Shown: positions 25,848 to 35,650, numbered from the stretch's first letter. The stretch: 64,000 nt of DNA from Fluviicola sp. (GCA_020849495.1 JADLGD010000111.1:1-64000); one strand, 5' to 3'. Translations and numbers: made by a program. The notes: generated by a model not told the origin, from the letters alone.

Positions 25848-27599
25848 TTAATTCAAACTATGAATCAATGAATTAGCCTCTTCAAAAAGCGCTGTTGTAT
25901 CGATTGTGTTTGCACCAAAGCCATAACGAAACAAGTCGCATTCATCAATAATCGCTCTCAAACGCTGAGCAATCTCAGGTTGATTTTCTTGAATTTTTTC
26001 AAAGGCTTTTTCTCTACTTGCACACGTAAAACACCATTTGGCTTCCAATTTTTGAATGATTGCTTTGGGCAAATAAACAGCAAACTGGTTGCTATCCTCC
26101 AAAGAAGCAGCAGCTTCTTTCCAATAATCAACCTTGTCCGCTAACAATGGAGTTGTTGCACAAGACAATCGATTTGGAGTTGTTAAAATGTTCGTTTCTT
26201 CAGTCGGTTTGACTTGTTTTTTCTTGCGTAAGAAAAGGAACAAAAACAATAAACTCAATGCTCCAACAGGCGTTCCAACACCAATAGCCCAATTGAATGC
26301 GTTATCGGTTTTCGTTGATTTTTGAGGTTTAGTTGCTCCTGTTGCAATTTGATCGGTATGACCTTTTGTAGGTGTAATATTGGTAGTAAGCGGTTGGAAA
26401 TTTTTATCTGCTTTTACTTCCAATTCGAAAGCTTCTCCGCGTTGAATGATGTATTTTTCTTTGATTGGGTCAAAAAATGCAATGCTAGGTGCTTCAAACT
26501 GAATAGTACCTTCTTTGGTCACTTGAATGTTATACAAAAAGGTGATTTCACCCGTCACACCATCTTCTGTAAATTGAACATCTTCTGCTCGTTCAGGATC
26601 GCCGTACACACTACATCCTGCAGGTAAATCCAAAATTGGAGCATTGATGTTATGCAAATTACCAAGACCTTTCACCGTTAATTTCAAGGTAAAAACATCA
26701 CCTTGTTTCAAGGATTTTGTGGCGTCTAATTCTTGAGTCAGGTCAAATGTTCCAACACCTCCAATGAATTGTTTTGGAGCACCATTTGGAAGTGGTTTGA
26801 CAGTCAAAACAAGTCCAGTAGAACGAAAACGTATGGTTCTGCTAAAAATGGAACCTTGACACGTCAATGCCATTTCAAAAGGTTGGATTTTGCATTTTCC
26901 TGTAGCAACCGGAATCAACAATTGTTTTCCGTAATCAAACATCTGGGCATATTTCCCATTGATACGTGTTTCTTCAACGTATTCGCGTTGATTTGGGAAC
27001 ACGTGTTCTTCTGCATTTTTATCGGGCTTGAATGGCGCATATCCTTCCAAGTTTTCGATAGGGAAACGGGAAAAGACTTTCGCTTTCACTAAAACCGGTT
27101 CACCTTCGTAAATAGTTGTTTTTTTAGCCTGAATGACACCAAAAACTGGGTCATCTGATTTTATTTTTGTCAACTCATCGTCATCTGAATCGCTGACTTT
27201 AATGGTGATTTTATTGGATTTGTATTTATTTCCTTTGTAAGTGATGTATGCATAAAAACTGTAATTCCCTTCTTTTTGGAAAGCACCACTTTGTTGCATA
27301 AAAAAGTAAGAAACCAAACGGCCAGTTGGATCCATTTTTTGGTTCATGCCATGCATGATGTTCATATCCACTTCAAATTCAGTAGGGAAATCGACTTTTA
27401 CAGAACCTTCAATGTTATAAGTAACAGTAATTGTCACCAACTCGCCAATTGACACATTTTTATCATCAGCAGTGAGGGCAACCATTGGTTTTTGGGCAAG
27501 CAGAACAGGACTCACAAAAGTGAGCGCAAGCAACAGCAGCATCCAATTGTTACCAATCTTTGCTTGCTTTACCACCTCCTTTTTTACCTTTTGAGCCAT
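25848..27599 (-). CDS. batD: BatD-like aerotolerance protein
   Basis: BatD is a periplasmic-facing membrane protein of the Bat cluster. Its biochemical role is unproven; the family is linked to stress and oxygen tolerance. The 583-aa ORF has a signal-like helix ('LLLLALTFVSPVLLAQ') and repeated beta-sandwich domains ('VTITVTYNIEGSVKVDFP', 'VFTLKLTVKGLGNL'). A transmembrane helix at 'WAIGVGTPVGALSLLFLFLF' is followed by a cytoplasmic tail. The start is uncertain. The ATG at 27599 overlaps batC by 50 bp but gives a good positively charged n-region; the ATG at 27542 avoids the overlap. Confidence 0.88.
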   Translation of the reverse strand: MAQKVKKEVVKQAKIGNNWMLLLLALTFVSPVLLAQKPMVALTADDKNVSIGELVTITVTYNIEGSVKVDFPTEFEVDMNIMHGMNQKMDPTGRLVSYFFMQQSGAFQKEGNYSFYAYITYKGNKYKSNKITIKVSDSDDDELTKIKSDDPVFGVIQAKKTTIYEGEPVLVKAKVFSRFPIENLEGYAPFKPDKNAEEHVFPNQREYVEETRINGKYAQMFDYGKQLLIPVATGKCKIQPFEMALTCQGSIFSRTIRFRSTGLVLTVKPLPNGAPKQFIGGVGTFDLTQELDATKSLKQGDVFTLKLTVKGLGNLHNINAPILDLPAGCSVYGDPERAEDVQFTEDGVTGEITFLYNIQVTKEGTIQFEAPSIAFFDPIKEKYIIQRGEAFELEVKADKNFQPLTTNITPTKGHTDQIATGATKPQKSTKTDNAFNWAIGVGTPVGALSLLFLFLFLRKKKQVKPTEETNILTTPNRLSCATTPLLADKVDYWKEAAASLEDSNQFAVYLPKAIIQKLEAKWCFTCASREKAFEKIQENQPEIAQRLRAIIDECDLFRYGFGANTIDTTALFEEANSLIHSLN

Positions 27600-28248
27600 T
27601 TAATCGCTTTTTTGTCATCATTTCCTGACGCTGCAAATCATCCAATTTGCGATCTGTTTGTTTGTCTTGTAACTGTCCGTTTTGTTGGTCACTTTTTTGG
27701 GACTGACTTTGCTGATTTTGTTGGTTTTGGTTGGATTGACCGGATTGTTTTTGTTGTTGTTGTTCTTTGTTTTCTTGTTGTTGCTCTTGTTGTTTCTTTT
27801 TCGCTTCCTCTTCTTGCTTTTTCTTTAGCCGTTGAGCTTCAGCAAGCAATTGTCGGGCTTTTTCATTCGAAGGATCATTTCGCAATGCTTCTTTCAGTGA
27901 TTCAACCGCACTCCCATAATCTTGGTTTTTGAGTTGAGCATTCCCTAAATTGGTGTTTGCATTCACCTTCTGAGTTTTCGTCTTTGCCCTTTGAACAGCT
28001 GTCTTATAACTCTCAACGGCAGTTTCAAAATCACCAGCTTTGAAAGCAGACTGACCCTTTTCAGAAGACAAATCTACATCATTTGGTGCTAATCTATCGG
28101 CGCTTTTATAATACTTTAACGCTTCTTTGTAATGTCCAGCATTGTATGCTTTTCGAGCAGCATTTAAAGTGTCTTTCCAATTTTGAGAAAAACCAAGGCT
28201 AGGCGTCAAGATTATGACTACAACAAACCAATTTTTAAGTGCTTTCAT
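27550..28248 (-). CDS. batC: BatC-like TPR protein
   Basis: A 232-aa protein with a signal peptide and TPR units ('AYNAGHYKEALKYYKSADRL', 'NLGNAQLKNQDYGSAVESLK'), then a long low-complexity tail rich in Gln, Lys and Glu. The C-terminus 'GKKGGGKASKDW' resembles that of BatC homologues. Its ATG overlaps the batB stop (ATGA). It is probably a scaffold in the Bat complex. Confidence 0.88.
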   Translation of the reverse strand: MKALKNWFVVVIILTPSLGFSQNWKDTLNAARKAYNAGHYKEALKYYKSADRLAPNDVDLSSEKGQSAFKAGDFETAVESYKTAVQRAKTKTQKVNANTNLGNAQLKNQDYGSAVESLKEALRNDPSNEKARQLLAEAQRLKKKQEEEAKKKQQEQQQENKEQQQQKQSGQSNQNQQNQQSQSQKSDQQNGQLQDKQTDRKLDDLQRQEMMTKKRLNGSKGKKGGGKASKDW

Positions 28249-29369
28249 GAATGCTTACGATTTACGATGAATGGTAAAAAAAGATACGCTATGAAACAAG
28301 CTATCGCAATAAAAACAGGAAAGTGATAATAGTTTTTATCCACTTTAAATTCCATGGATTTAATGGTTTTATTTTTAGCATTGGAAAACGATTGTGCTAA
28401 ACTGGTGACATCTGGAAAAGCGCTTGAAGAAACCACCAACTGACTGTTTGAAGCACTCGCCATTGCTTTCAATCCTCCAACATCTAATTTTGAAACAACC
28501 GGTTTTCCGTTTTCACGTTTGAAACCCATTCCTGGTTCATAGGGATCATTTGGTATCAATCCTCCAGCTTTAGTTCCTAAACCTAAATAAGCCAATAACA
28601 CATTCTTTTTTTCCAATTCTTTTAATTGTTCTTGCCACAATTGTTCGTGGTCTTCCCCATCTGTTATCACCAAAATGGCCCTCCCCGATTCCTCGTCTTT
28701 GAATTGTTCTTGCGCTTCTAGCAATGCATTGCCAATATTGGTTCCTTGATCCGAAATCATGGAGGATTCCACATCGGGAATGAACAACTTGGCCGCACCA
28801 TAATCCATTGTTAAAGGCAATTGCGTAAAGGCATCGTTAGCAAAAATGATGACAGCGATGCGCTCTCCTTTTAATTGATTCAACAACTGAACGATTGCAT
28901 TTTTAGCTGATTTTAAACGTGAGTTTTTACCCGACATGTCTTGCACGTTCATGGAATTGGAAACATCTAAACAGATCACTAAATCCAAAACGCGTTTCGA
29001 TCCTTTGACTGTTTTAGATCCCAAGACCGGTTGAGCCATAGCCAGAACAACAAAAAATAGAACTGATCGCAGTAAGAAATAATGTAAAAACGCTTTCACA
29101 GGTTCAAAGGTCACCCATAACATGCGGGTTCGTCCTTTTCCTGCGTACGTGTCATACAATTTGCTTTTCCAGTACCAATGATACCAAGAAACCGTTAAGA
29201 AAACAGGAATGACCAACCAAAACCAGAGGTAGTTTTTGTGCAATAAACGCAGTGATCCTGCATCAAAATCACGTAAAAGGAAAACCACCAAAACAGACAG
29301 CCACCAAAGCAATTCGGTTGCAAGAACCAATTGTAACAAGCGTTGATATGTTTGTTTTCCGTTAGTCAT
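28245..29369 (-). CDS. batB: BatB-like von Willebrand factor A protein
   Basis: A 374-aa membrane protein with N-terminal helices, a VWA domain and a final transmembrane helix ('FPVFIAIACFIAYLFLPFIV'). The MIDAS motif is visible as DVSNSMNVQ (about residue 135), with a later TDGEDHEQ. BatA/BatB pairs are known to interact. The gene overlaps batA by 8 nt and batC by 4 nt. Confidence 0.92.
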   Translation of the reverse strand: MTNGKQTYQRLLQLVLATELLWWLSVLVVFLLRDFDAGSLRLLHKNYLWFWLVIPVFLTVSWYHWYWKSKLYDTYAGKGRTRMLWVTFEPVKAFLHYFLLRSVLFFVVLAMAQPVLGSKTVKGSKRVLDLVICLDVSNSMNVQDMSGKNSRLKSAKNAIVQLLNQLKGERIAVIIFANDAFTQLPLTMDYGAAKLFIPDVESSMISDQGTNIGNALLEAQEQFKDEESGRAILVITDGEDHEQLWQEQLKELEKKNVLLAYLGLGTKAGGLIPNDPYEPGMGFKRENGKPVVSKLDVGGLKAMASASNSQLVVSSSAFPDVTSLAQSFSNAKNKTIKSMEFKVDKNYYHFPVFIAIACFIAYLFLPFIVNRKHS

Positions 29370-30390
29370 CTAATTTGAATTTCAATCGTTGAAGGATCCA
29401 AGCGCCAAAAGCAAAAATGATGGTCCAGACAAAAAATGGCATTAAGGTCAATGGTGGTTCAGCTGCAATATGTTGATCCTCCATTTTTCGTTTTTCCAAT
29501 TGATCGATCTCTTTGTAAATATTTTTTAATCCTGTTTCATCTTTCGCTCGAAAGTATTTACCACCTGTTTCGTTGGCAATGGCTTTCAAGGTGTTTTCAT
29601 CAATTTCAACGGGTAAGTTTTCGTAAACAATTCCGAATGGCGTTTCAATAGGCGTTGGAGCCAATCCGCTAGTACCCACTCCGATGGTATAAACCCTGCA
29701 ATTTTTGGCTTTTGCCAAACGTGCTGCATCCAAAGGCTCAATACTACCAGCATTGTTGCTTCCATCTGTCAATAAAATAATGACTTTCGATTTTAGACTA
29801 TCGCTTCTCAAACGCGTAACGGCCACACCTAAACCATTTCCAATCGCTGTTCCTGGTTCTACTTGATCCGGTGCAATCTGTTCGATTTGTTCTTTCAACA
29901 ATTTATAATCGAGCGTTGCAGGACATGCCGTGTAAGCTTCTCCTTCATATACCACCAATCCAATGCGATCGCCTTTTCTCGAATCCACAAATTGCTGTGC
30001 CACATCTTTCGCCGCTTCCAAACGATTGGGTTGAAAATCTTGAGCCAACATGGATCCTGAAGCATCGATGGCTAGAATGATATCAATCCCGTTTTTGTAA
30101 TCAATTTTAGGCGGATCGTAATTCACATTGTAAGGCTCAGCCAATGTGATAACTAACATGGACAATGAAAGCGCATACAACCCGCTAACTGCCCAACGGA
30201 TGTAGCGAACCCAGCCCGTTTTGATTTGTTGCTGTTCACTTTCACTGCGTGTAAACTTCAATTGACCACTTCCTTTTCGTTGCAACCAATCCCACAAAAA
30301 GAATAAAACAGGAATGCCCAACAAAGCCCACAACCATTGTGCTTGATAGAAATTGTATTCCCAAATGAATATGTTGAAAAATCTACTCAT
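29362..30390 (-). CDS. batA: BatA-like von Willebrand factor A protein
   Basis: A 342-aa VWA protein with two N-terminal membrane helices, a MIDAS site DASGSMLAQD, TDGSNNAG further on, and a C-terminal helix ('LMPFFVWTIIFAFGAWIL'). It is the first VWA gene of the cluster, next to MoxR and DUF58 proteins as in other Bacteroidota. It is thought to form a metal-dependent protein-binding surface on the periplasmic side. Confidence 0.92.
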   Translation of the reverse strand: MSRFFNIFIWEYNFYQAQWLWALLGIPVLFFLWDWLQRKGSGQLKFTRSESEQQQIKTGWVRYIRWAVSGLYALSLSMLVITLAEPYNVNYDPPKIDYKNGIDIILAIDASGSMLAQDFQPNRLEAAKDVAQQFVDSRKGDRIGLVVYEGEAYTACPATLDYKLLKEQIEQIAPDQVEPGTAIGNGLGVAVTRLRSDSLKSKVIILLTDGSNNAGSIEPLDAARLAKAKNCRVYTIGVGTSGLAPTPIETPFGIVYENLPVEIDENTLKAIANETGGKYFRAKDETGLKNIYKEIDQLEKRKMEDQHIAAEPPLTLMPFFVWTIIFAFGAWILQRLKFKLDD

Positions 30391-31301
30391 TCAATGACTT
30401 CTAGTGGACTTAAAGCAATCACGACTTCTTCTAAACGGTTCATGGAAGATATAATCGTGAATTCATCTGCATTCATCTTTCCAAATTTGATCAAATCGGA
30501 TTCGTTGAGTAAATCTTGAATTACTGAGATGATTTCAGGTTCAATATTTTGTGTTTTTAAAAGAAGTACTGTTTCATACGTTGTTCGTTCCATGAGGTAC
30601 AAACCATAACGTTCGGATAAAAACCTTCTCAAAATGGTAGAAAATTCGATGTAATGTTTTGCCGTTTTATCTTGTTTCCAATAGCCTTTCGCTTTTAAAG
30701 CAGCGATTGCTTGATTGGTTCGCATTTTTAAAGAAAGCTTGGGTTTGGCTTGCAATCGTTTTTGTTTGTTCCAAAAATACAGTCCAACAATAACCACCAG
30801 AAGTGGGATAATGAACCACCAAACTGAATTGAACCAAGTGCTATCATCTACCGCAACAACTTTTACTTCATCGATTGAGTCGTCAAATTTGCGTTTGATA
30901 AATCCCACAAATAATGGTGCAGCTTGTTTTTGCAAAGAACTATCAGTGGAAGAAAAATGGATCATTGGAAATTGATAGCTTGCACTATCCCATGCGGTCA
31001 ACGTATAAGTTCCCTTCCAAATGGTTTGTCCTTTCAGAACATAAGTGGTGTCCTTGAAAGAAAGGATTTCCAAAACACCTTCGTTTTTCCAAAGCTGTTC
31101 GCCTTTGTGTTTTATTCCACAGCTTATTTCACCAGATGTTGGATCGAATTTAAAATTGCTAGGAACCGATTTTAGCAACATTACTAAATTGGTTTGCTCA
31201 CCAATCTGGATACTGTCATTGGTCCAAAACACTTTGATTTCTTGCGCTTTCACACCAGAAAAAATCACTAAAAACAACGCTATGAGGATCCTGATTTTCA
31301 T
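30387..31301 (-). CDS. Bat-cluster membrane protein
   Basis: A 304-aa protein with a signal peptide (MKIRILIALFLVIFSGVKAQ), a periplasmic beta-rich domain, one membrane helix ('WFIIPLLVVIVGLYFWN') and a cytoplasmic helical part of about 120 residues. This architecture is commonly found between the DUF58 and batA genes in Bacteroidota. It overlaps batA by 4 nt. It resembles DUF4381-type proteins, with only moderate certainty. Confidence 0.8.
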   Translation of the reverse strand: MKIRILIALFLVIFSGVKAQEIKVFWTNDSIQIGEQTNLVMLLKSVPSNFKFDPTSGEISCGIKHKGEQLWKNEGVLEILSFKDTTYVLKGQTIWKGTYTLTAWDSASYQFPMIHFSSTDSSLQKQAAPLFVGFIKRKFDDSIDEVKVVAVDDSTWFNSVWWFIIPLLVVIVGLYFWNKQKRLQAKPKLSLKMRTNQAIAALKAKGYWKQDKTAKHYIEFSTILRRFLSERYGLYLMERTTYETVLLLKTQNIEPEIISVIQDLLNESDLIKFGKMNADEFTIISSMNRLEEVVIALSPLEVIE

Positions 31302-32167
31302 TTGCGATGTTTGAATAATTGAAGTAAAGGATGAAAAGTTGCTTGTCCGGTTTCCAGCACAACGGTATCGATGTTTAATTGATTTAAGATGAACTCGTTT
31401 TTTTTCAAACGCTCTTCTTGTTTGCTTTTGTATTGTGAACGTACTGCAGCTGAAGAGGTATCAACCCATGAAACCTTACCCGTTTCGGCATTTTTCCAAC
31501 GAACAAAGCCCAAATTTGGAAGTTCTTCTTCACCTGCATCAGCAATTTGAATGGCTAATAAATCGTGTTTCGTAGCTGTATTTGCAAAAGCATCCCTGCA
31601 ACTTTCGAGCTCATTGAAATCACTGATTACAAAACAAATGCTTCTGCGTTTATGAATATTGCGGACGTATTTTAATCCTTCTGTCAAATTAGTACCAGCA
31701 TGATCAGGTTTCAAAGCGATCATTTTGCGCAACAGAAAATGCACGTGTCCAAATCCTTTTTTGGGAGGAATGTACAACTCTACTTTATCGGAAACGAAAA
31801 TTGCTCCTACTTTATCATTCTTTTTAGCTGCTGAAAATCCAAGTGTGGCTGCCACTTCCAAGGCCAAAGAAAATTTCGAATCCGTTCCTTTTCCAAAATA
31901 CATGGATCCTGAAACATCGATGACTAGCATGACAGATAATTCGCGTTCTTCTTCAAAAACTTTCACAAATGGTTCTCGAAAACGAGCGGTCACGTTCCAA
32001 TCAATGGCACGCACATCATCGCCAATTTGGTAATTGCGTACTTCACTAAACGACATACCTCTTCCTTTAAAAGCAGATTGGTACTGCCCCGAAAAGACAT
32101 GTTGTGTCATACCACGAGTTTGCAACTCAATGGTTCGAATACGTTTTAGAAGTTCGCTGGTTTCCAT
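31298..32167 (-). CDS. DUF58 domain protein
   Basis: A 289-aa cytosolic protein of the DUF58 family, which has a VWA-like fold ('SVMLVIDVSGSMYFG', then 'ICFVISDFNELESC'). The N-terminal 'RMSFSEVRNYQIGDDVRAIDWN'-type segment (core YQIGDDVRAIDWNVTAR) is the DUF58 signature. MoxR ATPases and DUF58 proteins are regularly encoded together and are thought to act together as chaperones. Confidence 0.92.
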   Translation of the reverse strand: METSELLKRIRTIELQTRGMTQHVFSGQYQSAFKGRGMSFSEVRNYQIGDDVRAIDWNVTARFREPFVKVFEEERELSVMLVIDVSGSMYFGKGTDSKFSLALEVAATLGFSAAKKNDKVGAIFVSDKVELYIPPKKGFGHVHFLLRKMIALKPDHAGTNLTEGLKYVRNIHKRRSICFVISDFNELESCRDAFANTATKHDLLAIQIADAGEEELPNLGFVRWKNAETGKVSWVDTSSAAVRSQYKSKQEERLKKNEFILNQLNIDTVVLETGQATFHPLLQLFKHRK

Positions 32168-32175
32168 GAATGGGT

Positions 32176-33192
32176 TTATGGTACTTCTACACGTTGAAGG
32201 ATCAATTCGATGATTTTTTCTGGTTGCACTTCATCGGCTTCCGCTTCGTAATTCAAGCCAATACGGTGACGCAAGACATCCATTGCTACAGCTCTTACAT
32301 CATCTGGAATCACAAAAGCTCTTCGCTCTAGAAATGCCTGTGCTTTTGCTGCTAAAGCTAAATTGATGGAAGCTCTCGGTGATGCTCCGTAAGCGATGTA
32401 TTTTGCCACTTGAGAAATACCTGCCTCAGAAGGGTATCGACTTGCATTAACGATGTCAACAATGTAACGCTCCACTTTTTCATCCAAGTAAATGGAACGC
32501 GTGAGGTGTTTAGCTTGAACGATGTCTTCAGGTTTGATGACCTGTTGCACTTTTGTCAAACCTTCTGGTCGAGTATTGGATCTCAAAATGAGTTGTTCTT
32601 CTTGTTTGGAAGGGTATTTCAAAGCCACTTTTAGCATGAAACGGTCCACTTGAGCTTCTGGCAAAGGATAAGTTCCTTCTTGTTCAATTGGATTTTGTGT
32701 TGCCAAGACCAAAAACGGAACAGGTAAAGGATGGGTTGTATCACCGATTGTTACTTGACGTTCTTGCATGGCTTCTAGTAAAGCACTTTGCACTTTTGCT
32801 GGAGCACGATTGATCTCATCAGCTAAGATAAAATTAGCGAAGATGGGACCTTTTTTCACGGCAAATTGTTCTGATTTTTGCTGATAAATCAAGGTTCCAG
32901 TAACATCGGCTGGTAATAAATCCGGTGTAAACTGAATGCGTGAAAAATCTGCAGCCACTGCTTCAGAAAGTGTTTTGATTGCAAGCGTTTTCGCAAGTCC
33001 GGGAACACCTTCCAATAAAACATGTCCGTCAGCTAATAAAGCGATCAATAAATTGCGCACCATGGCATCTTGTCCAACAATGACTTTTCCAATTTCAGTT
33101 CGCAATAATTCAAACTTAATTCCTTCTTCTTTGATTTTAGCACCAAGTTGTTGCAATTGTTCGGAAGGAGTCAAACCCGTAGTTTCTATCAT
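32176..33192 (-). CDS. MoxR-family AAA+ ATPase
   Basis: An ATPase of about 338 aa from the ATG at 33192 (MIETTGLTPSEQLQQ). It has Walker A 'LEGVPGLAKT', Walker B 'ILADEINRAP', sensor 1 'LVLATQNPIEQEGTYPLPEA' and a C-terminal 'GASPRASINLALAAKA'. MoxR proteins are thought to help mature or assemble partner complexes. This is the first gene of the minus-strand Bat cluster, whose members mostly overlap. Confidence 0.95.
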   Translation of the reverse strand: MIETTGLTPSEQLQQLGAKIKEEGIKFELLRTEIGKVIVGQDAMVRNLLIALLADGHVLLEGVPGLAKTLAIKTLSEAVAADFSRIQFTPDLLPADVTGTLIYQQKSEQFAVKKGPIFANFILADEINRAPAKVQSALLEAMQERQVTIGDTTHPLPVPFLVLATQNPIEQEGTYPLPEAQVDRFMLKVALKYPSKQEEQLILRSNTRPEGLTKVQQVIKPEDIVQAKHLTRSIYLDEKVERYIVDIVNASRYPSEAGISQVAKYIAYGASPRASINLALAAKAQAFLERRAFVIPDDVRAVAMDVLRHRIGLNYEAEADEVQPEKIIELILQRVEVP

Positions 33193-33239
33193 AGCTTTAG
33201 CGTAAACACACAAAGTTGAAAAAGAAAGCGCTCAAGCCC

Positions 33240-33270
33240 TTGCACTTGCTGTTAATTTATGTTAACATTG
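33240..33270 (+). promoter_or_regulatory. likely promoter of 33292-33654
   Basis: TTG at 33240-33242, a 20-nt spacer and TAACATTG (one mismatch to TAnnTTTG) lie 21 bp before the ATG. Confidence 0.4.
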
Positions 33271-33291
33271 TGTAGACTGAAATCACACATC

Positions 33292-33654
33292 ATGGAATTG
33301 AGAACCTGTCAGGAATGTGGTCAAAAGCTCTCAGGAAGAAAAGATCAGAAATTCTGTTCGGATTATTGCCGCAATACCTTCAATAACAAATTGAATGTTG
33401 ATTCAACGAATTACATGCGTAGAGTCAATAACATTTTACGCAAAAACAGAAGGGTGTTAGCAAGTTTGAATACAACTGGAAAAAGAACAGTAGATGCAAT
33501 AACCTTAGCTGAAGAGGGATTTAATTTCCACTACTACACCAATATTTACACCACTCAAAAGGGAACCAACTATTACTTTTGTTACGATCAAGGATATGCC
33601 AAAGTAGATGGCGATCAGTATGTATTAGTATGGAAACAGGATTATGTGAAATGA
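33292..33654 (+). CDS. zinc-ribbon protein, hypothetical
   Basis: 120 aa from the ATG at 33292. The N-terminus has four cysteines in 'CQECGQKL' and 'KFCSDYCRN', a treble-clef-type zinc finger like those in DUF2116-like proteins. The remainder is basic and then aromatic ('NYYFCYDQGYAKVDGDQ'). It is convergent with the next gene and stops 1 nt from it. It could bind nucleic acid, but this is inference. Confidence 0.78.
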   Translation: MELRTCQECGQKLSGRKDQKFCSDYCRNTFNNKLNVDSTNYMRRVNNILRKNRRVLASLNTTGKRTVDAITLAEEGFNFHYYTNIYTTQKGTNYYFCYDQGYAKVDGDQYVLVWKQDYVK

Positions 33655-33655
33655 C

Positions 33656-34036
33656 TTAGAAGTCCCACTTTTCCTTGAACACTTCTAATTTCGGATGGTC
33701 TTTCAAGTTTTCAGAACCTAAGAACAAGACGTTTTTACATTTTGTACGGTCAAAAAACAAAGACAAATGTGAAAGTGCCACATTCATGGTACCAGTGATA
33801 TCAATTTTGTGCATCGCTACTTGCATTTTATCAAAATGATCACGCAACTCAGCTACACGCTTGTCAAAATTGTGGTTTTCATGGAATAAAACAACTGCAT
33901 CAATGATCTCATTTTGTTCATTTGACTCATCATAAGCAATCACATCAAAACCTTTGGAAACAAGCCAAGCGGAAATGTTGTGAGCAAATGCGGTTTTTTC
34001 TTCGAGATAAATTGTTTGTATGTGCAGTGCCATCAC
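33656..34036 (-). CDS. uncharacterised small protein, alpha/beta
   Basis: A 126-aa soluble protein without signal peptide. The alternation of strands and helices ('FDVIAYDESNEQNEIIDAVV', 'CKNVLFLGSENLKDHPKLEV') suggests a small Rossmann-like or response-receiver-like fold, but no phospho-acceptor pattern or nucleotide motif is clear. It lies downstream of the arginine decarboxylase on the same strand with a 129-bp gap. The function is unknown. Confidence 0.68.
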   Translation of the reverse strand: MMALHIQTIYLEEKTAFAHNISAWLVSKGFDVIAYDESNEQNEIIDAVVLFHENHNFDKRVAELRDHFDKMQVAMHKIDITGTMNVALSHLSLFFDRTKCKNVLFLGSENLKDHPKLEVFKEKWDF

Positions 34037-34165
34037 TGAATTTTAATAATTGTTATTATACTTTAATAAAACAAATGAAACGTTTCATTAAGGGATTGCA
34101 AATTTACTGTAATCTTTTTGGTAAATGGTCAACTTTCAAAAAAGAATTGTCATTTTTCTTAAAAT

Positions 34166-35563
34166 TTACTGATATCCAAGTATTCTTAGGAAATCTGCAG
34201 CTGTTTGTTCTTCCGAAAATAGTTCATTGACAATTTTACCTTGTTCGTCTCTTTTAATCAAAACGTGTTTCGGTTCTGGAATCAAACAATGTTTTAATCC
34301 TCCAAATCCACCTATGGTTTCTTGATAAGCTCCCGTATTGAAAAAGCCAATGTAGAGTGGTTTATTCTTATCAAACTTTGGAAGATAAATGGCGTTTGAA
34401 TGTTGTTCAGAATTGTAATAATCATCGCTATCACACGTTAAACCTCCCAATAAAACGCGCTCATAGTCATCGTTCCAGCGATTGATTGGCAACATGATGA
34501 ACCGTTGGTTGATCGCCCAAGTATCCGGTAAATTGGTCATAAATGAACTATCAATCATGTTCCACTTTTCACGGTCATTTTGTTGCTTTTGGTGCAATAC
34601 ATTGAAAATGGCACCACCACTTTCACCTACGGTAAACGAACCGAATTCAGTGAAAATATTTGGTTCTTCAATTTCATTATCCGAACAAACACGTTTTACT
34701 TGCATCAAGATTTCACGAACCATGTAGGCATAATCAAAATCAAAGGCCAAAGATTTTTTAATTGGGAAACCACCTCCAATGTTCAAAGAATCCAAAGTTG
34801 GACATACTTTTTTCAAATCGGAGTAGATACGCAAACACTTTGTTAACTCATTCCAATAGTAAGACGTATCGTTGATACCTGTATTGATGAAAAAGTGTAG
34901 CATTTTGATCTCTACACGCGGATTGTCTTGAATAAACGCTTTATAGAAAGGAACAATCTCACGGTAACGAATGCCTAAACGCGAGGTATAAAACTCAAAT
35001 TTTGGTTCTTCCTCAGATGCAATACGAATTCCAATTTTCACTTGATTATCGCCTGCTGCAGCTAAAATATCATGAATTTCAGTTGTGTTGTCTACCACTG
35101 GAATCACATTCAAGCGCTTCGTATTGATTAAATCAGCAATATTTTGGATATAAGCTTTTGGTTTGTAACCGTTGCAAATGACATAGCTACCATCTTTCAG
35201 CTTTCCGCAGTCCATCAGGTTTTTTACAATGTCAATGTCAAAAGCAGAAGACGTTTCAATGTGTACATCGTTTTTCAACACTTCATCTAAGACAAAGGAG
35301 AAATGCGAACTTTTTGTACAGTAGGAATAATAGTAATTTCCGGTATAACCTAAGTTATTCATGGCTTCACGGAACCAACCTTTGGCTCGTTGAATGTTAT
35401 TCGATATCTGCGGAAGGTAATTGAATTTCAATGGCGTACCATATTCTTCAATTAAACGCATCAAATCAATCCCATGAAACATCAAACGGTCTTCGCGCAA
35501 ATTGAATTCATTTTGCGGAAAATCAAAAGTTTGATCAATTAGGTCTATATACTTTGTTCTCAT
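34166..35563 (-). CDS. arginine decarboxylase, PLP fold-type III
   Basis: It probably converts arginine to agmatine for polyamine synthesis. The 465-aa protein has the alanine-racemase-like barrel with the PLP lysine in 'YYSYCTKSSHFSF', the phosphate-binding 'NIGGGFP', and the substrate-side cysteine motif 'GGLTCDSDDYY' expected in the Orn/DAP/Arg decarboxylase family 2. The length and N-terminus match the flavobacterial arginine decarboxylases I know, but arginine specificity cannot be proven against related substrates. A TAACTTTG -7 box lies about 80 bp upstream. Confidence 0.87.
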   Translation of the reverse strand: MRTKYIDLIDQTFDFPQNEFNLREDRLMFHGIDLMRLIEEYGTPLKFNYLPQISNNIQRAKGWFREAMNNLGYTGNYYYSYCTKSSHFSFVLDEVLKNDVHIETSSAFDIDIVKNLMDCGKLKDGSYVICNGYKPKAYIQNIADLINTKRLNVIPVVDNTTEIHDILAAAGDNQVKIGIRIASEEEPKFEFYTSRLGIRYREIVPFYKAFIQDNPRVEIKMLHFFINTGINDTSYYWNELTKCLRIYSDLKKVCPTLDSLNIGGGFPIKKSLAFDFDYAYMVREILMQVKRVCSDNEIEEPNIFTEFGSFTVGESGGAIFNVLHQKQQNDREKWNMIDSSFMTNLPDTWAINQRFIMLPINRWNDDYERVLLGGLTCDSDDYYNSEQHSNAIYLPKFDKNKPLYIGFFNTGAYQETIGGFGGLKHCLIPEPKHVLIKRDEQGKIVNELFSEEQTAADFLRILGYQ

Positions 35564-35642
35564 CAGCTATACCAAACGTGGTATCTTACGACATACCAAT
35601 CAAAAAGTTCCATAAAAACAATCCTACTAATTGCAGGGGGCG

Positions 35643-35650
35643 CAAAGTTA
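35643..35650 (-). promoter_or_regulatory. -7 box TAACTTTG for the arginine decarboxylase gene
   Basis: An exact minus-strand TAnnTTTG with an implied leader of about 73 nt. No clear -33 element was found. Confidence 0.35.

Noticed and set aside
27492-27932. 146-aa plus-strand ORF opposite batC
   Set aside because: It is antisense to the Gln/Lys-rich tail of batC. The hydrophobic composition is a by-product of low-complexity sequence.
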